A stretch of 55,542 nucleotides of DNA, taken from assembly GCA_003023195.1 (NCBI GenBank), contig PXRX01000014.1, forward strand, positions 1 through 55,542. The letters are read 5' to 3'. Below the pieces are notes generated by a model, which made no database searches, had not been told where the DNA came from, and saw only the letters and a list, made by a program, of their open reading frames with translations. Positions 24,730 through 32,945 of this stretch are shown here, in pieces; within the stretch, counting starts at the first letter, position 1; each line of letters begins with the position of its first letter. The DNA comes from Halobacteriales archaeon QS_8_69_26. Its GTDB lineage: Archaea > Halobacteriota > Halobacteria > Halobacteriales > SW-7-71-33. A program made the position numbers and the translations under genes.

Positions 24730-24963
24730 TCGTATTCACCCTCCTGGTCGGCGCCACGGCTCCCTGGGTCGGTTCCTGCGCGTCGCGAGAACGTACCAGC
24801 GAGTGCTCGACTACTGTGCGTGCGGAACCCGATCCGCCGCGTGTGCGACCATGCAGTAGAGGGACGACCCGGAACGGGCAAAAGGATGTCGGTCGCCGCG
24901 ATTTTGCCCGGTCCGGCGGGGGGAGACGACACTCACTTGACCCGCCCGCCGCTGGTGTCCGGT

Positions 24964-25401
24964 ATGTTCCACGAGGAGGTTCGCGAGCAGCCGGGGGGAT
25001 CGGTCGAGGACCTGCGCCGGGAGTACGCCGCCTGGCTGGCCGACGCCGTCGAGTCGGCCGGCGTCGACGCGGCGGCCGAGCGGACGGGCCTGGACCGGTC
25101 GACGGTCGCGGCGGTCGCGGCGGGCGAGGTCGGCGGCCTCTCGCTGGAGGAGGCGGGAACCCTCGCCGCCCTCGCGGACGGGATGCCGGACGGCGAGACG
25201 GTCGTCGAGATGGCCTGCGACCACGTCCTGCTGGGGATGTCCACCGGCGTCCTCGACGTGGACACCGTCGCCAGCAACGTCGACCTCGACCTCACCCCCA
25301 AGGAGATCCAGCAGAAACTCGAACGCCGGGCGCCGATGAGCTTCGAGGAGTTCGTCGCGATCCGTCACTTCGTCGCCAGCAGGCAGGGCGAGGCGTTCTG
25401 A
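24964..25401 (+). CDS. DUF5791-like conserved haloarchaeal protein
   Basis: A 145-residue helical protein starting at the ATG at 24964. It opens MFHEEVREQPGGSVEDLRRE. It then has a helix-turn-helix-like stretch (AAERTGLDRSTVAAVAAGEV, then GLSLEEAGTLAALADG) similar to Cro/C1-type domains. The C-terminus has LDLTPKEIQQKLERRAPMSF and a final FEEFVAIRHFVAS. I recall the family as DUF5791. A DNA-binding role is plausible from the HTH-like part but not proven. The 234 bases upstream hold no gene. Confidence 0.8.
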   Translation: MFHEEVREQPGGSVEDLRREYAAWLADAVESAGVDAAAERTGLDRSTVAAVAAGEVGGLSLEEAGTLAALADGMPDGETVVEMACDHVLLGMSTGVLDVDTVASNVDLDLTPKEIQQKLERRAPMSFEEFVAIRHFVASRQGEAF

Positions 25402-25429
25402 GGGATCGCGCCGCCCTTCCGCCGGTGTC

Positions 25430-26605
25430 TCAGATCGCTCCGTCTTCGCGGAGGCGTTCGATCCCGCTCTCGTCGTAGCCGGCGGCCTCGAGCACCTCGA
25501 CGGTGTGCTCGCCGGGGTCGGGGACCGACTCGTCGGGGACGAGACCGCCCGAGGGAATCGCCGGGAAGCCGACCCGCAGGCCGGTCGGGGCGTCCTCGCC
25601 CCGGACCAGGCCGCGCTCGCGGGCCTGGTCGCTGTCGACGGCCTCGGCCACCGACCGGACGGGCGCGACCATCGTCTCCTCGCCGAGGTCGGCCCACTCC
25701 GCCCGGGGCCGGGCGCGGAACTCCTCGCGGAGCGTCTCCCGGAGGGCCTCGCGCTCGGCGGGATCGGTCGAGAAGTGTGCGTCGGCCAGGTCCGGGCGGT
25801 CGATGGCCGCACAGAAGGCCCGGAAGAAGCGGGGTTCGAGCGCCGCCAGGGTGACGTGCTCCCCGTCGGCGGTCTCGTAGACGTCGTAGCAGGGGAACTC
25901 GCCGGTCAGGGGCGTCTCCCGGCCCCGCGGGTCGCCACCGCCGAGGGCGTCCCCGGCGACGGCCTGGGAGAACGACAGTACCACGTCGGTCATCGCCACG
26001 TCCACGTGTTCGCCGGTCGGCGGATCGCTCCCGTTCGGATCACTTCCCCCGAGTTCCCGCGAGAGCAGTGCCCCCAGCACCGAGAACGCCGCGAACAGGC
26101 CGCCGGCCATGTCGGCGACCGGGAACCCGGGGATCGCGACGTCGCCGTCGGGCGACCGGGTCATGTCCAGCATCCCCGCCATCCCGACGTAGTTGAGGTC
26201 GTGGCCCGCCCGGTCGCGGTGCGGGCCGGCGTGGCCGAAGCCCGTCAGCGAGCAGTAGACCACGCCCGGATTCTCCCGACGGATCTCGTCGTACCCGACC
26301 CCCAGACGCTCGGCCACGCCGGGGCGGAACCCCTCGACGACGCCGTCGGCGTCGCTGGCGATCGCCAGGGCGGCCTCCCGCCCCGCCTCGGTCTTCAGGT
26401 CCAGCGTGACGCTCCGCTTGCCGCGGTTGACCGCCGAGAACACGTCCGGTGCGCCCGGTGCCGCCGACATCGCCCTGGCCGGATCCCCGACCCCCGGCCG
26501 CTCCACCTTGACGACGTCCGCGCCCATGTCGGCGAGCAACTGGGTGGCGTACGGCCCCGGCAACAGCGTCGTGAGGTCGACCACCCGGATCCCGTCGAGT
26601 CGCAT
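25430..26605 (-). CDS. CaiB/BaiF CoA-transferase family III protein
   Basis: A 391-residue protein that moves CoA between acyl groups or racemises acyl-CoAs. The family start MRLDGIRVVDLTTLLPGPYA and the CoA-binding ADVVKVERPGVGDPAR are clear. NRGKRSVTLDLKTEAGREA and VVEGFRPGVAERLGVGYDEI follow. The active-site segment reads RAGHDLNYVGMAGML; the His-Asp pair in GHDLNY matches alpha-methylacyl-CoA racemase more than the plain transferases, so racemase activity is a real alternative. The C-terminal domain is complete. Neighbouring CoA-thioester enzymes on the same strand lie about 10 kb away. Confidence 0.9.
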   Translation of the reverse strand: MRLDGIRVVDLTTLLPGPYATQLLADMGADVVKVERPGVGDPARAMSAAPGAPDVFSAVNRGKRSVTLDLKTEAGREAALAIASDADGVVEGFRPGVAERLGVGYDEIRRENPGVVYCSLTGFGHAGPHRDRAGHDLNYVGMAGMLDMTRSPDGDVAIPGFPVADMAGGLFAAFSVLGALLSRELGGSDPNGSDPPTGEHVDVAMTDVVLSFSQAVAGDALGGGDPRGRETPLTGEFPCYDVYETADGEHVTLAALEPRFFRAFCAAIDRPDLADAHFSTDPAEREALRETLREEFRARPRAEWADLGEETMVAPVRSVAEAVDSDQARERGLVRGEDAPTGLRVGFPAIPSGGLVPDESVPDPGEHTVEVLEAAGYDESGIERLREDGAI

Positions 26606-26949
26606 GGGTCCCCCACCGGTCCGTCGGCCTTGAATGTTGGCCGCCGTCCCCGACCGGCCCGTTGGCGTTGCTCGTTGGCGGTGGGCGAGCGCCGGGACCC
26701 GGGGTCACGACGCCGGTCCGCGCCTGTCGATTACGCCACCGGTCTCGCCCCGCAGTACCGTCGTACAGAATACGGCGGATGGGTGCAGCGAACCGACGTT
26801 TCTGGTTCGATACTGCTACGAGTGAAACGGCCGGTTCGATCGCGGACGTTACGTATACGAAACAGTACCACCCGTCCAGCGCAGCGCAGACGGCAGTGAC
26901 TAGTGTATCTACCATCGGGTTCGAGGTGCAGGCCGAGCCACTAGCCGGC
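26606..26949. other. Intergenic region, AT-richer, no intact gene
   Basis: Between the CoA-transferase start and the VOC remnant. Its last ~150 bases (TTACGTATACGAAACAG near 26850) have lower GC and no haloarchaeal third-position bias on either strand. That suggests decayed coding DNA, probably the missing front of the VOC gene or an insertion that replaced it. Confidence 0.5.
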
Positions 26950-27186
26950 CTTTTCGTGTCAGGAAGATACCACCACTACGTCGGTGCGAACACGTTTCCC
27001 AACCGGTCCGGGCCAGTCGGCGGCAGAGGCCTCTCCTGGTTCGAAGTGATCCTGCCGGACACTGCGGCGCTCGACGCGCTTCGAGACCGGTTCGACATCA
27101 GTCGAATTCCGGTGACCGATGGGGACGACGGTATCGTCGTTCCGGATCCGGACGAGATCGAGATCCGGTTCCGGGTCGAGACGTAG
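26950..27186 (+). pseudogene. C-terminal remnant of a VOC dioxygenase (CatE/glyoxalase type)
   Basis: The frame encodes LFVSGRYHHYVGANTF, then LSWFEVILPDTAALDALRDR and a tail VVPDPDEIEIRFRVET. It matches the last module of catechol-2,3-dioxygenase-like VOC proteins, where intact members read YHHHxGLNTW, WFEIxLPD and DPDGNxIRF. The N-terminal three quarters are missing: upstream sequence in the same frame has no family similarity. Losing His (HHY) and the G/N of DPDG suggests decay beyond truncation. No start codon or promoter is assigned. Confidence 0.6.
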
Positions 27187-27289
27187 TTCGTCGTCCCGAC
27201 GTCGCCCGCCCGTCCGGGCTTCCGGAAGAACCCCGTCCGGAACCTTTTGAACCGAGCGACTCCCGTTCTCCCTGATGTTCGACTGCGAT

Positions 27290-28468
27290 TCACCACACGA
27301 ACGCGAACAGCGCCGAGAACGCCAGGTACGCCCCGACCGTCGAGAGGATCGGAACCACGTTCTGCATGACGATCACCCGGCCGGTCGTGGCAGGGTCGAA
27401 CAGGTCGGCGGCGGTGGGGATGTCGGCGGGTTCCTCCTCGCCGATCGCGGTGACGTCCTCCGCTTCCTCCTCCTCGGCCGCGAGGGCGTCGACCGTGATC
27501 TCCGGGGACTCCTCGCCCCTGACCAGGTCGGGGACGGTGGCGGTCCGGGTCGCCCGGCCCCACCCCAGGCCGACGATCGAGGTGGTTGCGATGATGACGA
27601 ACGAGGCGGGGATGCCGATGGCCGAGAGGCCGACCACGATGGTCGAGGAGACGACGGCGACGACGATGGCGGCCGTCAGTGGGAGGTCGGTGATGTCGTT
27701 GCCCAGGGTGTCCAGGGTCCGCCGGGCGATGGTGAACGCGCCGACGGCGACGGCACCGCATCCCAGGAGGATCAGCAGGTTGATGTCCACGTCGGCCCCC
27801 ACCAGCGGCGCGATGGCGTTGGCGATGTTGGACGTGCCAGACGAGAAGGCCATCAGGCACCCGATGGCGACGACGACGCCGGCCCCGACCAGTTCCCGTC
27901 GCTCGGTGTTCGGGCCGGGCCGGGGCCGCGGGACGGTCCCCGAGCGGTCCCACTCGACCAGCGGCCCGGGAGTGCTGGTGATCGCCACCCAGCGGTTGAT
28001 CCGCGGGTAGAGGTAGCGACCGATCATCCCCGAGACCCAGAACCCGACGATGGGGGCGACGATCCACCAGATGGCGATCTCGCCCATGACGTTCCAGTTC
28101 AACGCGTCGGTCGCGACGCCCAGGCCCGCGATGGCGCCGACCGCGGTCATCGACGTCGACGCCGGGACGCCGTAGTAGTTCCCGACGAACAGGGCGCCGC
28201 CGATGAAGAAGAGGACGACGATGCTCGACTCCAGCGTGAACACGCCGGGATCGGTGATCAGGCCCTCGCCCAGCGTCCGGACGACCCGGCGACCGATGGT
28301 CCACGCGCCGACGAAGAAGAACACCGCCATCAGTGCCGCCGCGCCGACCTTCGAGATGGCGTCGGCCCCGACCGCCGGCCCGAACGCCGGTCCGGTCGTG
28401 GACCCACCGATGTTGAACCCGACGAACAGGGCGACCGCGATGCCGACGACGAGGAGGGTCTCGACCAT
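27290..28468 (-). CDS. pitA: PiT-family inorganic phosphate transporter
   Basis: A 392-residue membrane protein taking up phosphate with a cation. The two inverted family signatures are present: FVGFNIGGSTTGPAFGPAVG near the N-terminus and SSGTSNIANAIAPLVGADV in the second half. About ten hydrophobic helices are arranged around a central hydrophilic loop (about residues 165-185 with RPRPGPNTERRE). An acidic cytoplasmic insert lies before the last helix. The ATG at 28466-28468 gives the normal short N-terminus MVETLLVVG; a GTG upstream would add seven polar residues. CTTAAG at 28493-28498, read on the minus strand, may be its TATA region. Confidence 0.9.
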   Translation of the reverse strand: MVETLLVVGIAVALFVGFNIGGSTTGPAFGPAVGADAISKVGAAALMAVFFFVGAWTIGRRVVRTLGEGLITDPGVFTLESSIVVLFFIGGALFVGNYYGVPASTSMTAVGAIAGLGVATDALNWNVMGEIAIWWIVAPIVGFWVSGMIGRYLYPRINRWVAITSTPGPLVEWDRSGTVPRPRPGPNTERRELVGAGVVVAIGCLMAFSSGTSNIANAIAPLVGADVDINLLILLGCGAVAVGAFTIARRTLDTLGNDITDLPLTAAIVVAVVSSTIVVGLSAIGIPASFVIIATTSIVGLGWGRATRTATVPDLVRGEESPEITVDALAAEEEEAEDVTAIGEEEPADIPTAADLFDPATTGRVIVMQNVVPILSTVGAYLAFSALFAFVW

Positions 28469-28617
28469 ACCGGGCGCACGCGCGGACATCCCTTAAGCAA
28501 CTCGACAGGCGCCGGGCGCGGAGGGTCCCGGACCCCGGACCACGACGGAGAGCTACTCACGTCTGGAACCAGAGTGTACGTGTATGCACGGAACACTACG
28601 GTTGGCGGGGGCCCGCG

Positions 28618-28845
28618 ATGAACCCGAGACGCGTCGACTTCGTGGTCGACCTCGCGTACGGCGTCGCGATCCTCGCCTCCATCGGACTCATCCTCGTCGT
28701 CGGGACGGAGGTCGGCATCGCGTTCGGCCTGGGAGTGATCGCCTCCTACGTGAATGGAGATTCCGGGGGGAGGATCCGAATCCATCGCGTTCTCGAACCC
28801 CCATCGACCGGCGGGTACCGGGCCACGGCGCGAGCCGAAGGCTAA
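28618..28845 (+). CDS. Small single-pass membrane protein with altered C-terminus
   Basis: 75 residues. The first ~43 (MNPRRVDFVVDLAYGVAILA and then GLILVVGTEVGIAFGLGVIA) have strong haloarchaeal codon bias and include one or two hydrophobic segments. After SYVN the codon use and composition change abruptly (GDSGGRIRIHRVLEPPSTGG), suggesting that the natural C-terminus was lost or frameshifted. Similar haloarchaeal proteins, as I recall them, continue with a charged cytoplasmic helix. The stop overlaps the next ATG (TAATG). Confidence 0.55.
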   Translation: MNPRRVDFVVDLAYGVAILASIGLILVVGTEVGIAFGLGVIASYVNGDSGGRIRIHRVLEPPSTGGYRATARAEG

Positions 28846-29897
28846 TGCCGCGGCTCCACGAGGATCCGGCCGTGATGGAGTTCACTGGCGACGAACTCGC
28901 CGGGATCGTCGACCTGTTCGGCGGGCTGACCCGCGCGGAACTCCGGGAGGCCGCCGGGGAGGCGGCCTTTCGCGCCGGCGAGGAGCTGGACGAGGACGCC
29001 CTGGCGGCCGCCGTCGAGGACGCCGTCGAGTCCTACCGGCTGGTCGCCTACGATCCGCCCGACGAGGACGGGGAGTGGCTGGTCGCCGGGCCGACCGCGT
29101 TCCCGACGCTCCCCGAGGGAGCGGAGGACCTCCCGCACATCGTCGACGTGGAGCGCCGGGCGGTCGACCGGGAGCGCGCGGGCGAGGCCGTCATCGAACG
29201 GTTCCGCCGGGACGCCGCCATCACGGTCGACGCCGGCGACGCCGACCGGGCGGCGTGGCTGCTGGACCTGAGCTACGACGTCGAGACCTGGGCGCCCGTC
29301 GAGATGGGCGAGGTGCGGGACCGCCTCGACGACGCCACAGAGGGCGGGTCGGTGGCCGCCGGTCCCGGGGAGGGATCGGCGGACGGGGACCCCGGGGAGG
29401 GATCGGCGGACGGGGACCCCGGGGAGGGATCGGCGGACGGGGTAGCTCCCCTCCTCCCGGAGGAGGGCCACCAGGCGCTCGCAGTGTCGGCCCGGCAGGT
29501 AGGTCGATCCCCAGTCGGGCCGGTAGTGTTCGCGGCTCCGTGCGGGGTCGATCGGCCACAGCGGGGCGTACTCGTAGTGGCTGAACACCTCGACGGTGCC
29601 CGGGTCCTCGGGGGAGACGAAGAGGTGGACGTGCCACTGCTTGCTGGGATCGGCGGGGTCCCGCCGCCGGTAGGAGCCGTCGTCGGTGTGGCCGTCCGTG
29701 GGGTGGAGCTTCGTCGCCGCGGGGACGTTGTACGCGTACCCGGACTCCCGGACGAGTCGGATCGCCGTCGCCAGGTCCCCGTCGAGGGTGCCGACGTACT
29801 CGACGGGCGGGAGCGGGTAGACGCCGTAGAGGTCCCCCGGGAACCCCTCGACCAGTCCCCCCAGCCACTGTCTCGTCGCGTGGCGAACGCGGGTCAC
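28842..29897 (-). CDS. Hypothetical protein whose frame has lost its proper stop
   Basis: From the GTG at 29895-29897 about 150 natural residues are encoded: RHATRQWLGGLVEGFPGDLY, PPVEYVGTLDGDLATAIRLV, KLHPTDGHTDDGSYRRRDP, KQWHVHLFVSPEDPGTVEVF, and RPDWGSTYLPGRHCERLVAL. After LREEGSYPVRRSLPG the frame enters a 27-bp repeat (9-residue unit SLPGVPVRR) and then reads antisense through the convergent gene to 28842. The natural protein probably ended near 29445. The conserved part resembles haloarchaeal proteins with a His-rich W-H-V-H-L-F motif. No function is known to me. The end coordinate given is the first in-frame stop. Confidence 0.6.
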   Translation of the reverse strand: MTRVRHATRQWLGGLVEGFPGDLYGVYPLPPVEYVGTLDGDLATAIRLVRESGYAYNVPAATKLHPTDGHTDDGSYRRRDPADPSKQWHVHLFVSPEDPGTVEVFSHYEYAPLWPIDPARSREHYRPDWGSTYLPGRHCERLVALLREEGSYPVRRSLPGVPVRRSLPGVPVRRSLPGTGGHRPALCGVVEAVPHLAHLDGRPGLDVVAQVQQPRRPVGVAGVDRDGGVPAEPFDDGLARALPVDRPALHVDDVREVLRSLGERRERGRPGDQPLPVLVGRIVGDQPVGLDGVLDGGRQGVLVQLLAGAKGRLPGGLPEFRAGQPAEQVDDPGEFVASELHHGRILVEPRH

Positions 29898-29927
29898 TCG
29901 TCGGCCAGTCGCGGGCCGGGGACTTGA
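28875..29927 (+). CDS. DUF7109-like protein reading past its natural end
   Basis: The conserved part, about 160 residues from the ATG at 28875 (an ATG at 28845 would add 10), reads MEFTGDELAGIVDLFGGLTR, LDEDALAAAVEDAVESYRLV, VAGPTAFPTLPEGAEDLPHI and DVETWAPVEMGEVRDRLDDA. It matches haloarchaeal DUF7109 proteins, function unknown. After DDATEGGSVAAGP the frame passes through a 27-bp repeat (GEGSADGDP units) and then runs antisense to the convergent gene to a stop at 29925-29927. The last ~180 residues are therefore not natural, and the true end was probably near 29350-29445. Confidence 0.65.
   Translation: MEFTGDELAGIVDLFGGLTRAELREAAGEAAFRAGEELDEDALAAAVEDAVESYRLVAYDPPDEDGEWLVAGPTAFPTLPEGAEDLPHIVDVERRAVDRERAGEAVIERFRRDAAITVDAGDADRAAWLLDLSYDVETWAPVEMGEVRDRLDDATEGGSVAAGPGEGSADGDPGEGSADGDPGEGSADGVAPLLPEEGHQALAVSARQVGRSPVGPVVFAAPCGVDRPQRGVLVVAEHLDGARVLGGDEEVDVPLLAGIGGVPPPVGAVVGVAVRGVELRRRGDVVRVPGLPDESDRRRQVPVEGADVLDGRERVDAVEVPREPLDQSPQPLSRRVANAGHSSASRGPGT
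29363..29443. repeat. 27-bp tandem repeat, three copies, between convergent genes
   Basis: The unit CCCCGGGGAGGGATCGGCGG plus ACGGGGA is repeated at 29363-29389, 29390-29416 and 29417-29443, with changes only in the first and last bases. As 27 is divisible by three, the copies keep both opposite-strand frames open. Each copy contains GATC. Confidence 0.95.
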
Positions 29928-30027
29928 ACTGCGGGGATCGACGGGACGGCCCACGTCCGGTGGCGTGACGGGGCCGCCACACAGGGCTTTTTTCGGCCGG
30001 GGCCCAACCCCGATCGAGAGACCACGG

Positions 30028-30771
30028 ATGAACGACTTCCGGGCGGTGTCACGGACGGACCTGGGGCGCGAGCGGGACCGCAACGAGGACTTCGCCATCG
30101 AGACGGGGCTCCGGGCGGGGGCACACCTGCTGGCGGTCGCCGACGGGATGGGGGGCCACGCCGCCGGCGACGTCGCCAGTGCGACCGCGCTGAAGGCCTT
30201 CCACGACCGGATCAGCGAGGGGCTGTCGGACGACACGGAGGGCCTCCCGGCCCGGACGCTCCTGACGGGGGCGGTGGAGGCGGCGAACGAGGCGGTCCTC
30301 GACGCCGGAGCCGGGTCCGGCACGGAGGGGATGGGGACGACCCTGGTGGCGGCGCTGGTCACCTGCGACGAGGTCGTCGTCGTCAACGTCGGCGACTCGC
30401 GGGCCTACCTCGTCGGCGGCGACCCGCCGCGGATCGAACGGGTCACCGTCGACCAGTCCATCGCGAACGAGATGGTCGAGAAGGGCCTGCTCTCCCGCGA
30501 GGACGCCCGCGACCACCCCCAGCGCCACGTCCTCTCGCAGGCGCTCGGGGTCACCGAGGACGTCGACCCCGACTTCTTCTCCGTCTCGCTGTCGGGGGAC
30601 ACCCTGCTCCTGTGCTCGGACGGCCTCACCGAGGAGGTCACCGACGAGGCGATCGGACGGGCGGTCGTCGAGAGCGCGGACCTCGCCGGGGCCGCCGAGG
30701 CACTGATCGACCGGGCCATCGAGGGCGGCGGGAGCGACAACGTCAGCGTCGTCCTCGGCCGGTGGGGCTGA
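30028..30771 (+). CDS. PP2C-family protein serine/threonine phosphatase
   Basis: A 247-residue metal-dependent phosphatase of the Stp1/PrpC type. The metal-binding motifs are in order: RERDRNEDFA (motif 1), VADGMGGHAAGDVAS (motif 2), GMGTTLVAAL, NVGDSRAYL, the LSQALG segment, LLLCSDGLTEEV and GGSDNVSVVL. All catalytic aspartates are present, and the HPQRHVLSQAL stretch is typical of bacterial-type enzymes. The ATG at 30028 gives the normal N-terminus. No Ser/Thr kinase lies in the window, so its partner is elsewhere. Such phosphatases in haloarchaea look bacterial in origin. Confidence 0.94.
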   Translation: MNDFRAVSRTDLGRERDRNEDFAIETGLRAGAHLLAVADGMGGHAAGDVASATALKAFHDRISEGLSDDTEGLPARTLLTGAVEAANEAVLDAGAGSGTEGMGTTLVAALVTCDEVVVVNVGDSRAYLVGGDPPRIERVTVDQSIANEMVEKGLLSREDARDHPQRHVLSQALGVTEDVDPDFFSVSLSGDTLLLCSDGLTEEVTDEAIGRAVVESADLAGAAEALIDRAIEGGGSDNVSVVLGRWG

Positions 30772-30797
30772 CCCGACGGACAGTCAGTCGGCGGGGA

Positions 30798-32270
30798 TCA
30801 GTCCTGGCTCGGCGCCGCGTCCGGGCGGAACTCCCGGCTGATGGCCTTCCATGCGCCGGTCGAGAACCGGTACTGGTTGATGGCCGCGGGGACGAGCGTC
30901 TGGGCGAGGTAGGCCAGGTAGAGGGCCGCGACGCCCAGGGAGGTCACGGTCCCCAGGTAGGTCAGCGGGATCGCCAGCCCGAACATGCCCAGCGCACGGC
31001 TGTAGAACGGCCACCGGGTGTCGCCGGTCGCGTCGAGCGCGCCGGCGACGCCGCTGGTGACGCCCTGGAAGACGACGGAGATGCAGGCCGCGTACACGAG
31101 CGGGACGGCGACGTCGACCGTCGGGTCGGTGGCGTCACCGACGAACGCGACGACGATCGGTTCGGCGAAGACCAGGACGACGGCGGCCGCGACGACGTAC
31201 GTCGCCACCGAGAACAGGACGACCTCGCGGCCGTAGGTCTCCGCGAGGTCCTCCTCGTTCGCGCCGAGTGCCTGGCCGACGAGGCTGCTCGCGGCCAGGC
31301 CGAATCCCCAGCCGGGGGTGTTCATCAGGCCCCAGATCCGCCGGCTGATCACGTAGGCGGCCACGACGGTCGACCCGAACGACCCGACCAGCGCTAGCAT
31401 GGGGAACCGGGAGACGGTCCAGACGCCGTTGCGGCCGACGACCGGGAGGCCGATCCGGACCAGGTCGCGGATGGTCGCGGCGTCGACCCACCGGCCCCGC
31501 GGGGAGACCGTGACGGGGAACGCGCCGACGCCCGGGAGCCGACCGGCGGCCATCCCGGCGGCGAAGACGCCGGTGACGACGACGTTCGAGAGAACCGTCC
31601 CCCAGGCGGCCCCGACGACGCCCATCTCCAGGCCGAAGATGAACACGGCGTTGAGGCCGATGTTGACGGCGGCGCCGCCGGCGCGGACGACCATCGGCGT
31701 CCAGGCGTCGTCGGCACCGATCAGCGCGCGGCTCCCGATCAGGTTCAGGCCGGCGAAGGGGACCCCCAGCGCGACGACCTTGAGGTAGGTGGCCCCCAGG
31801 CGCACCGCCTCGGCGTCGCTCGAGAGCAGGCCGACCAGCCTGGTCGGGACCAGCCAGTACAGCGCCGCCACCGGCAGGGTCACGGCGAGCACGAGGACCA
31901 CGCTCGACCGGACGGCCTGGCCCAGTTCCTCGAAGGCCTCGGCCCCGTAGCGCTGGGAGACGAGGGCGATGGTCCCCGCCGCGAGGCCACCGCCGAGGGT
32001 GAAGGTCGCGCCCCAGTAGGGGCCGGCGAACCCAACGCCCGCGATGGCCGAGGAGCCGACCGCTATCCCGACCATCGCGATGTCGGCGGCGCTCTTGGAC
32101 ATGCGGGCGAGGCCGGTGAGGATCCGCGGCCACGCCAGGTCGGTCGTCCGGCGGACCCGCTCCTCGTCGATCAGGCCGACCCTCGCCAGGCCGAGACCGA
32201 TCCAGAGGATCACCAGCCGAACGGGGTTCGGAGGGCTCGCGGAGCGAACTGCGTCGGGGAGACCGGACAC
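30798..32270 (-). CDS. MATE-family efflux transporter
   Basis: A 490-residue exporter with about 12 membrane helices in two six-helix halves. Family marks include DLAWPRILTGLARMSKSAAD near the first helix, GGGLAAGTIALVSQRYGAEA, the inter-helix FAGLNLIGSRALIGADDAWT, and the second-half equivalents WGFGLAASSLVGQALGANEE and FQGVTSGVAGALDATGDTRW. MATE proteins expel organic cations or metabolites using Na+ or H+. The start is a GTG at 32268-32270. It is tail-to-tail with the PP2C gene. The substrate is not predictable. Confidence 0.93.
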   Translation of the reverse strand: MSGLPDAVRSASPPNPVRLVILWIGLGLARVGLIDEERVRRTTDLAWPRILTGLARMSKSAADIAMVGIAVGSSAIAGVGFAGPYWGATFTLGGGLAAGTIALVSQRYGAEAFEELGQAVRSSVVLVLAVTLPVAALYWLVPTRLVGLLSSDAEAVRLGATYLKVVALGVPFAGLNLIGSRALIGADDAWTPMVVRAGGAAVNIGLNAVFIFGLEMGVVGAAWGTVLSNVVVTGVFAAGMAAGRLPGVGAFPVTVSPRGRWVDAATIRDLVRIGLPVVGRNGVWTVSRFPMLALVGSFGSTVVAAYVISRRIWGLMNTPGWGFGLAASSLVGQALGANEEDLAETYGREVVLFSVATYVVAAAVVLVFAEPIVVAFVGDATDPTVDVAVPLVYAACISVVFQGVTSGVAGALDATGDTRWPFYSRALGMFGLAIPLTYLGTVTSLGVAALYLAYLAQTLVPAAINQYRFSTGAWKAISREFRPDAAPSQD

Positions 32271-32384
32271 GGGGATCGGAGTTCACGCAGCGAGGCCTAA
32301 GGCCTTCGGTTCGGGGCGATCCGGACCGGGTGCCGCCGGTCGCTCGGGGCGGTCCGCGGGAACCCCCCTCGTCCGCCGGGACGC

Positions 32385-32942
32385 TCAGACGAGCACCTGG
32401 ACGACGCCGAACAGCACGAGCACCCCGAGGACGTCACAGACGTTCGTGACGACGGGGATCACCACGTCGTCGGGGTCGAGTTCGAACCGGTAGGCGGCGT
32501 AGGTCGCGGTCAGGGTGACGGCGATGGCGAGGGCGACGATGACCAGTCCGCTGGTCAGCGCGACGGTCACGACGGTCAGGGGCGAGAGCCGCGGGTCGCC
32601 GGTGACCGCGACCATCACCCATCCGCCCGCGCCGACGACGGGGAAGACGGTGACCGCGAGCAACACCACGGCCAGGGTGTTGCCGAGCAGGTCCTCGTCG
32701 GTCGGCTCGAACGAGAGGGTGCCCAGGTGAAAGGCCGTCGAGGTCCGGGCCGAGAGGATGCTCCCCAGGTTGCCCGCCGTCCCGATCATCACCGGGACGA
32801 GAACGAGTAGCGTCGGCGCGTCCAGCAGGGTCGCCTCGAACGACCCCAGGGTGAGCCCCGCGACCAGTTCCAGGGCCGTCAGGACGAGCAACACCGGGAG
32901 CAACGCCCGGGTGATGGCGCGGGGCGACCAGTTCTGGCTCAT
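32385..32942 (-). CDS. MgtE-like divalent cation transporter, half-size membrane domain
   Basis: A 185-residue protein with five hydrophobic segments matching the MgtE/SLC41 membrane domain: an LLVLVPVMIGTAGNLGSILS signature near residues 46-65, then STAFHLGTLSF, and a C-terminal DDVVIPVVTNVCDVLGVLVL segment whose acidic residues line the pore in MgtE. The cytoplasmic CBS/N domain is missing, so it must assemble as an oligomer. Many haloarchaea have two such halves side by side; here only one is present. Three bases separate it from the PhoU/TrkA_C gene upstream, which probably regulates it. Confidence 0.87.
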   Translation of the reverse strand: MSQNWSPRAITRALLPVLLVLTALELVAGLTLGSFEATLLDAPTLLVLVPVMIGTAGNLGSILSARTSTAFHLGTLSFEPTDEDLLGNTLAVVLLAVTVFPVVGAGGWVMVAVTGDPRLSPLTVVTVALTSGLVIVALAIAVTLTATYAAYRFELDPDDVVIPVVTNVCDVLGVLVLFGVVQVLV

Positions 32943-32945
32943 CGG

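Noticed and set aside
26662..26949. Possible N-terminal extension of the VOC remnant as an intact 174-residue protein
   Set aside because: The extension has atypical codon use and no similarity to the missing VOC modules, so the open frame seems accidental.
29915..29945. T-loop-like sequence (GTTCAAGT between partly complementary C/G runs, minus strand) suggesting a tRNA 3' end or attachment site
   Set aside because: Only two to three of five T-stem pairs form, no acceptor stem, D-arm or anticodon arm can be built, and no integrase is nearby.
30798..32270. Whether the MATE gene and PP2C gene form a functional pair
   Set aside because: They are convergent (tail to tail) with separate promoters; no evidence of joint function.
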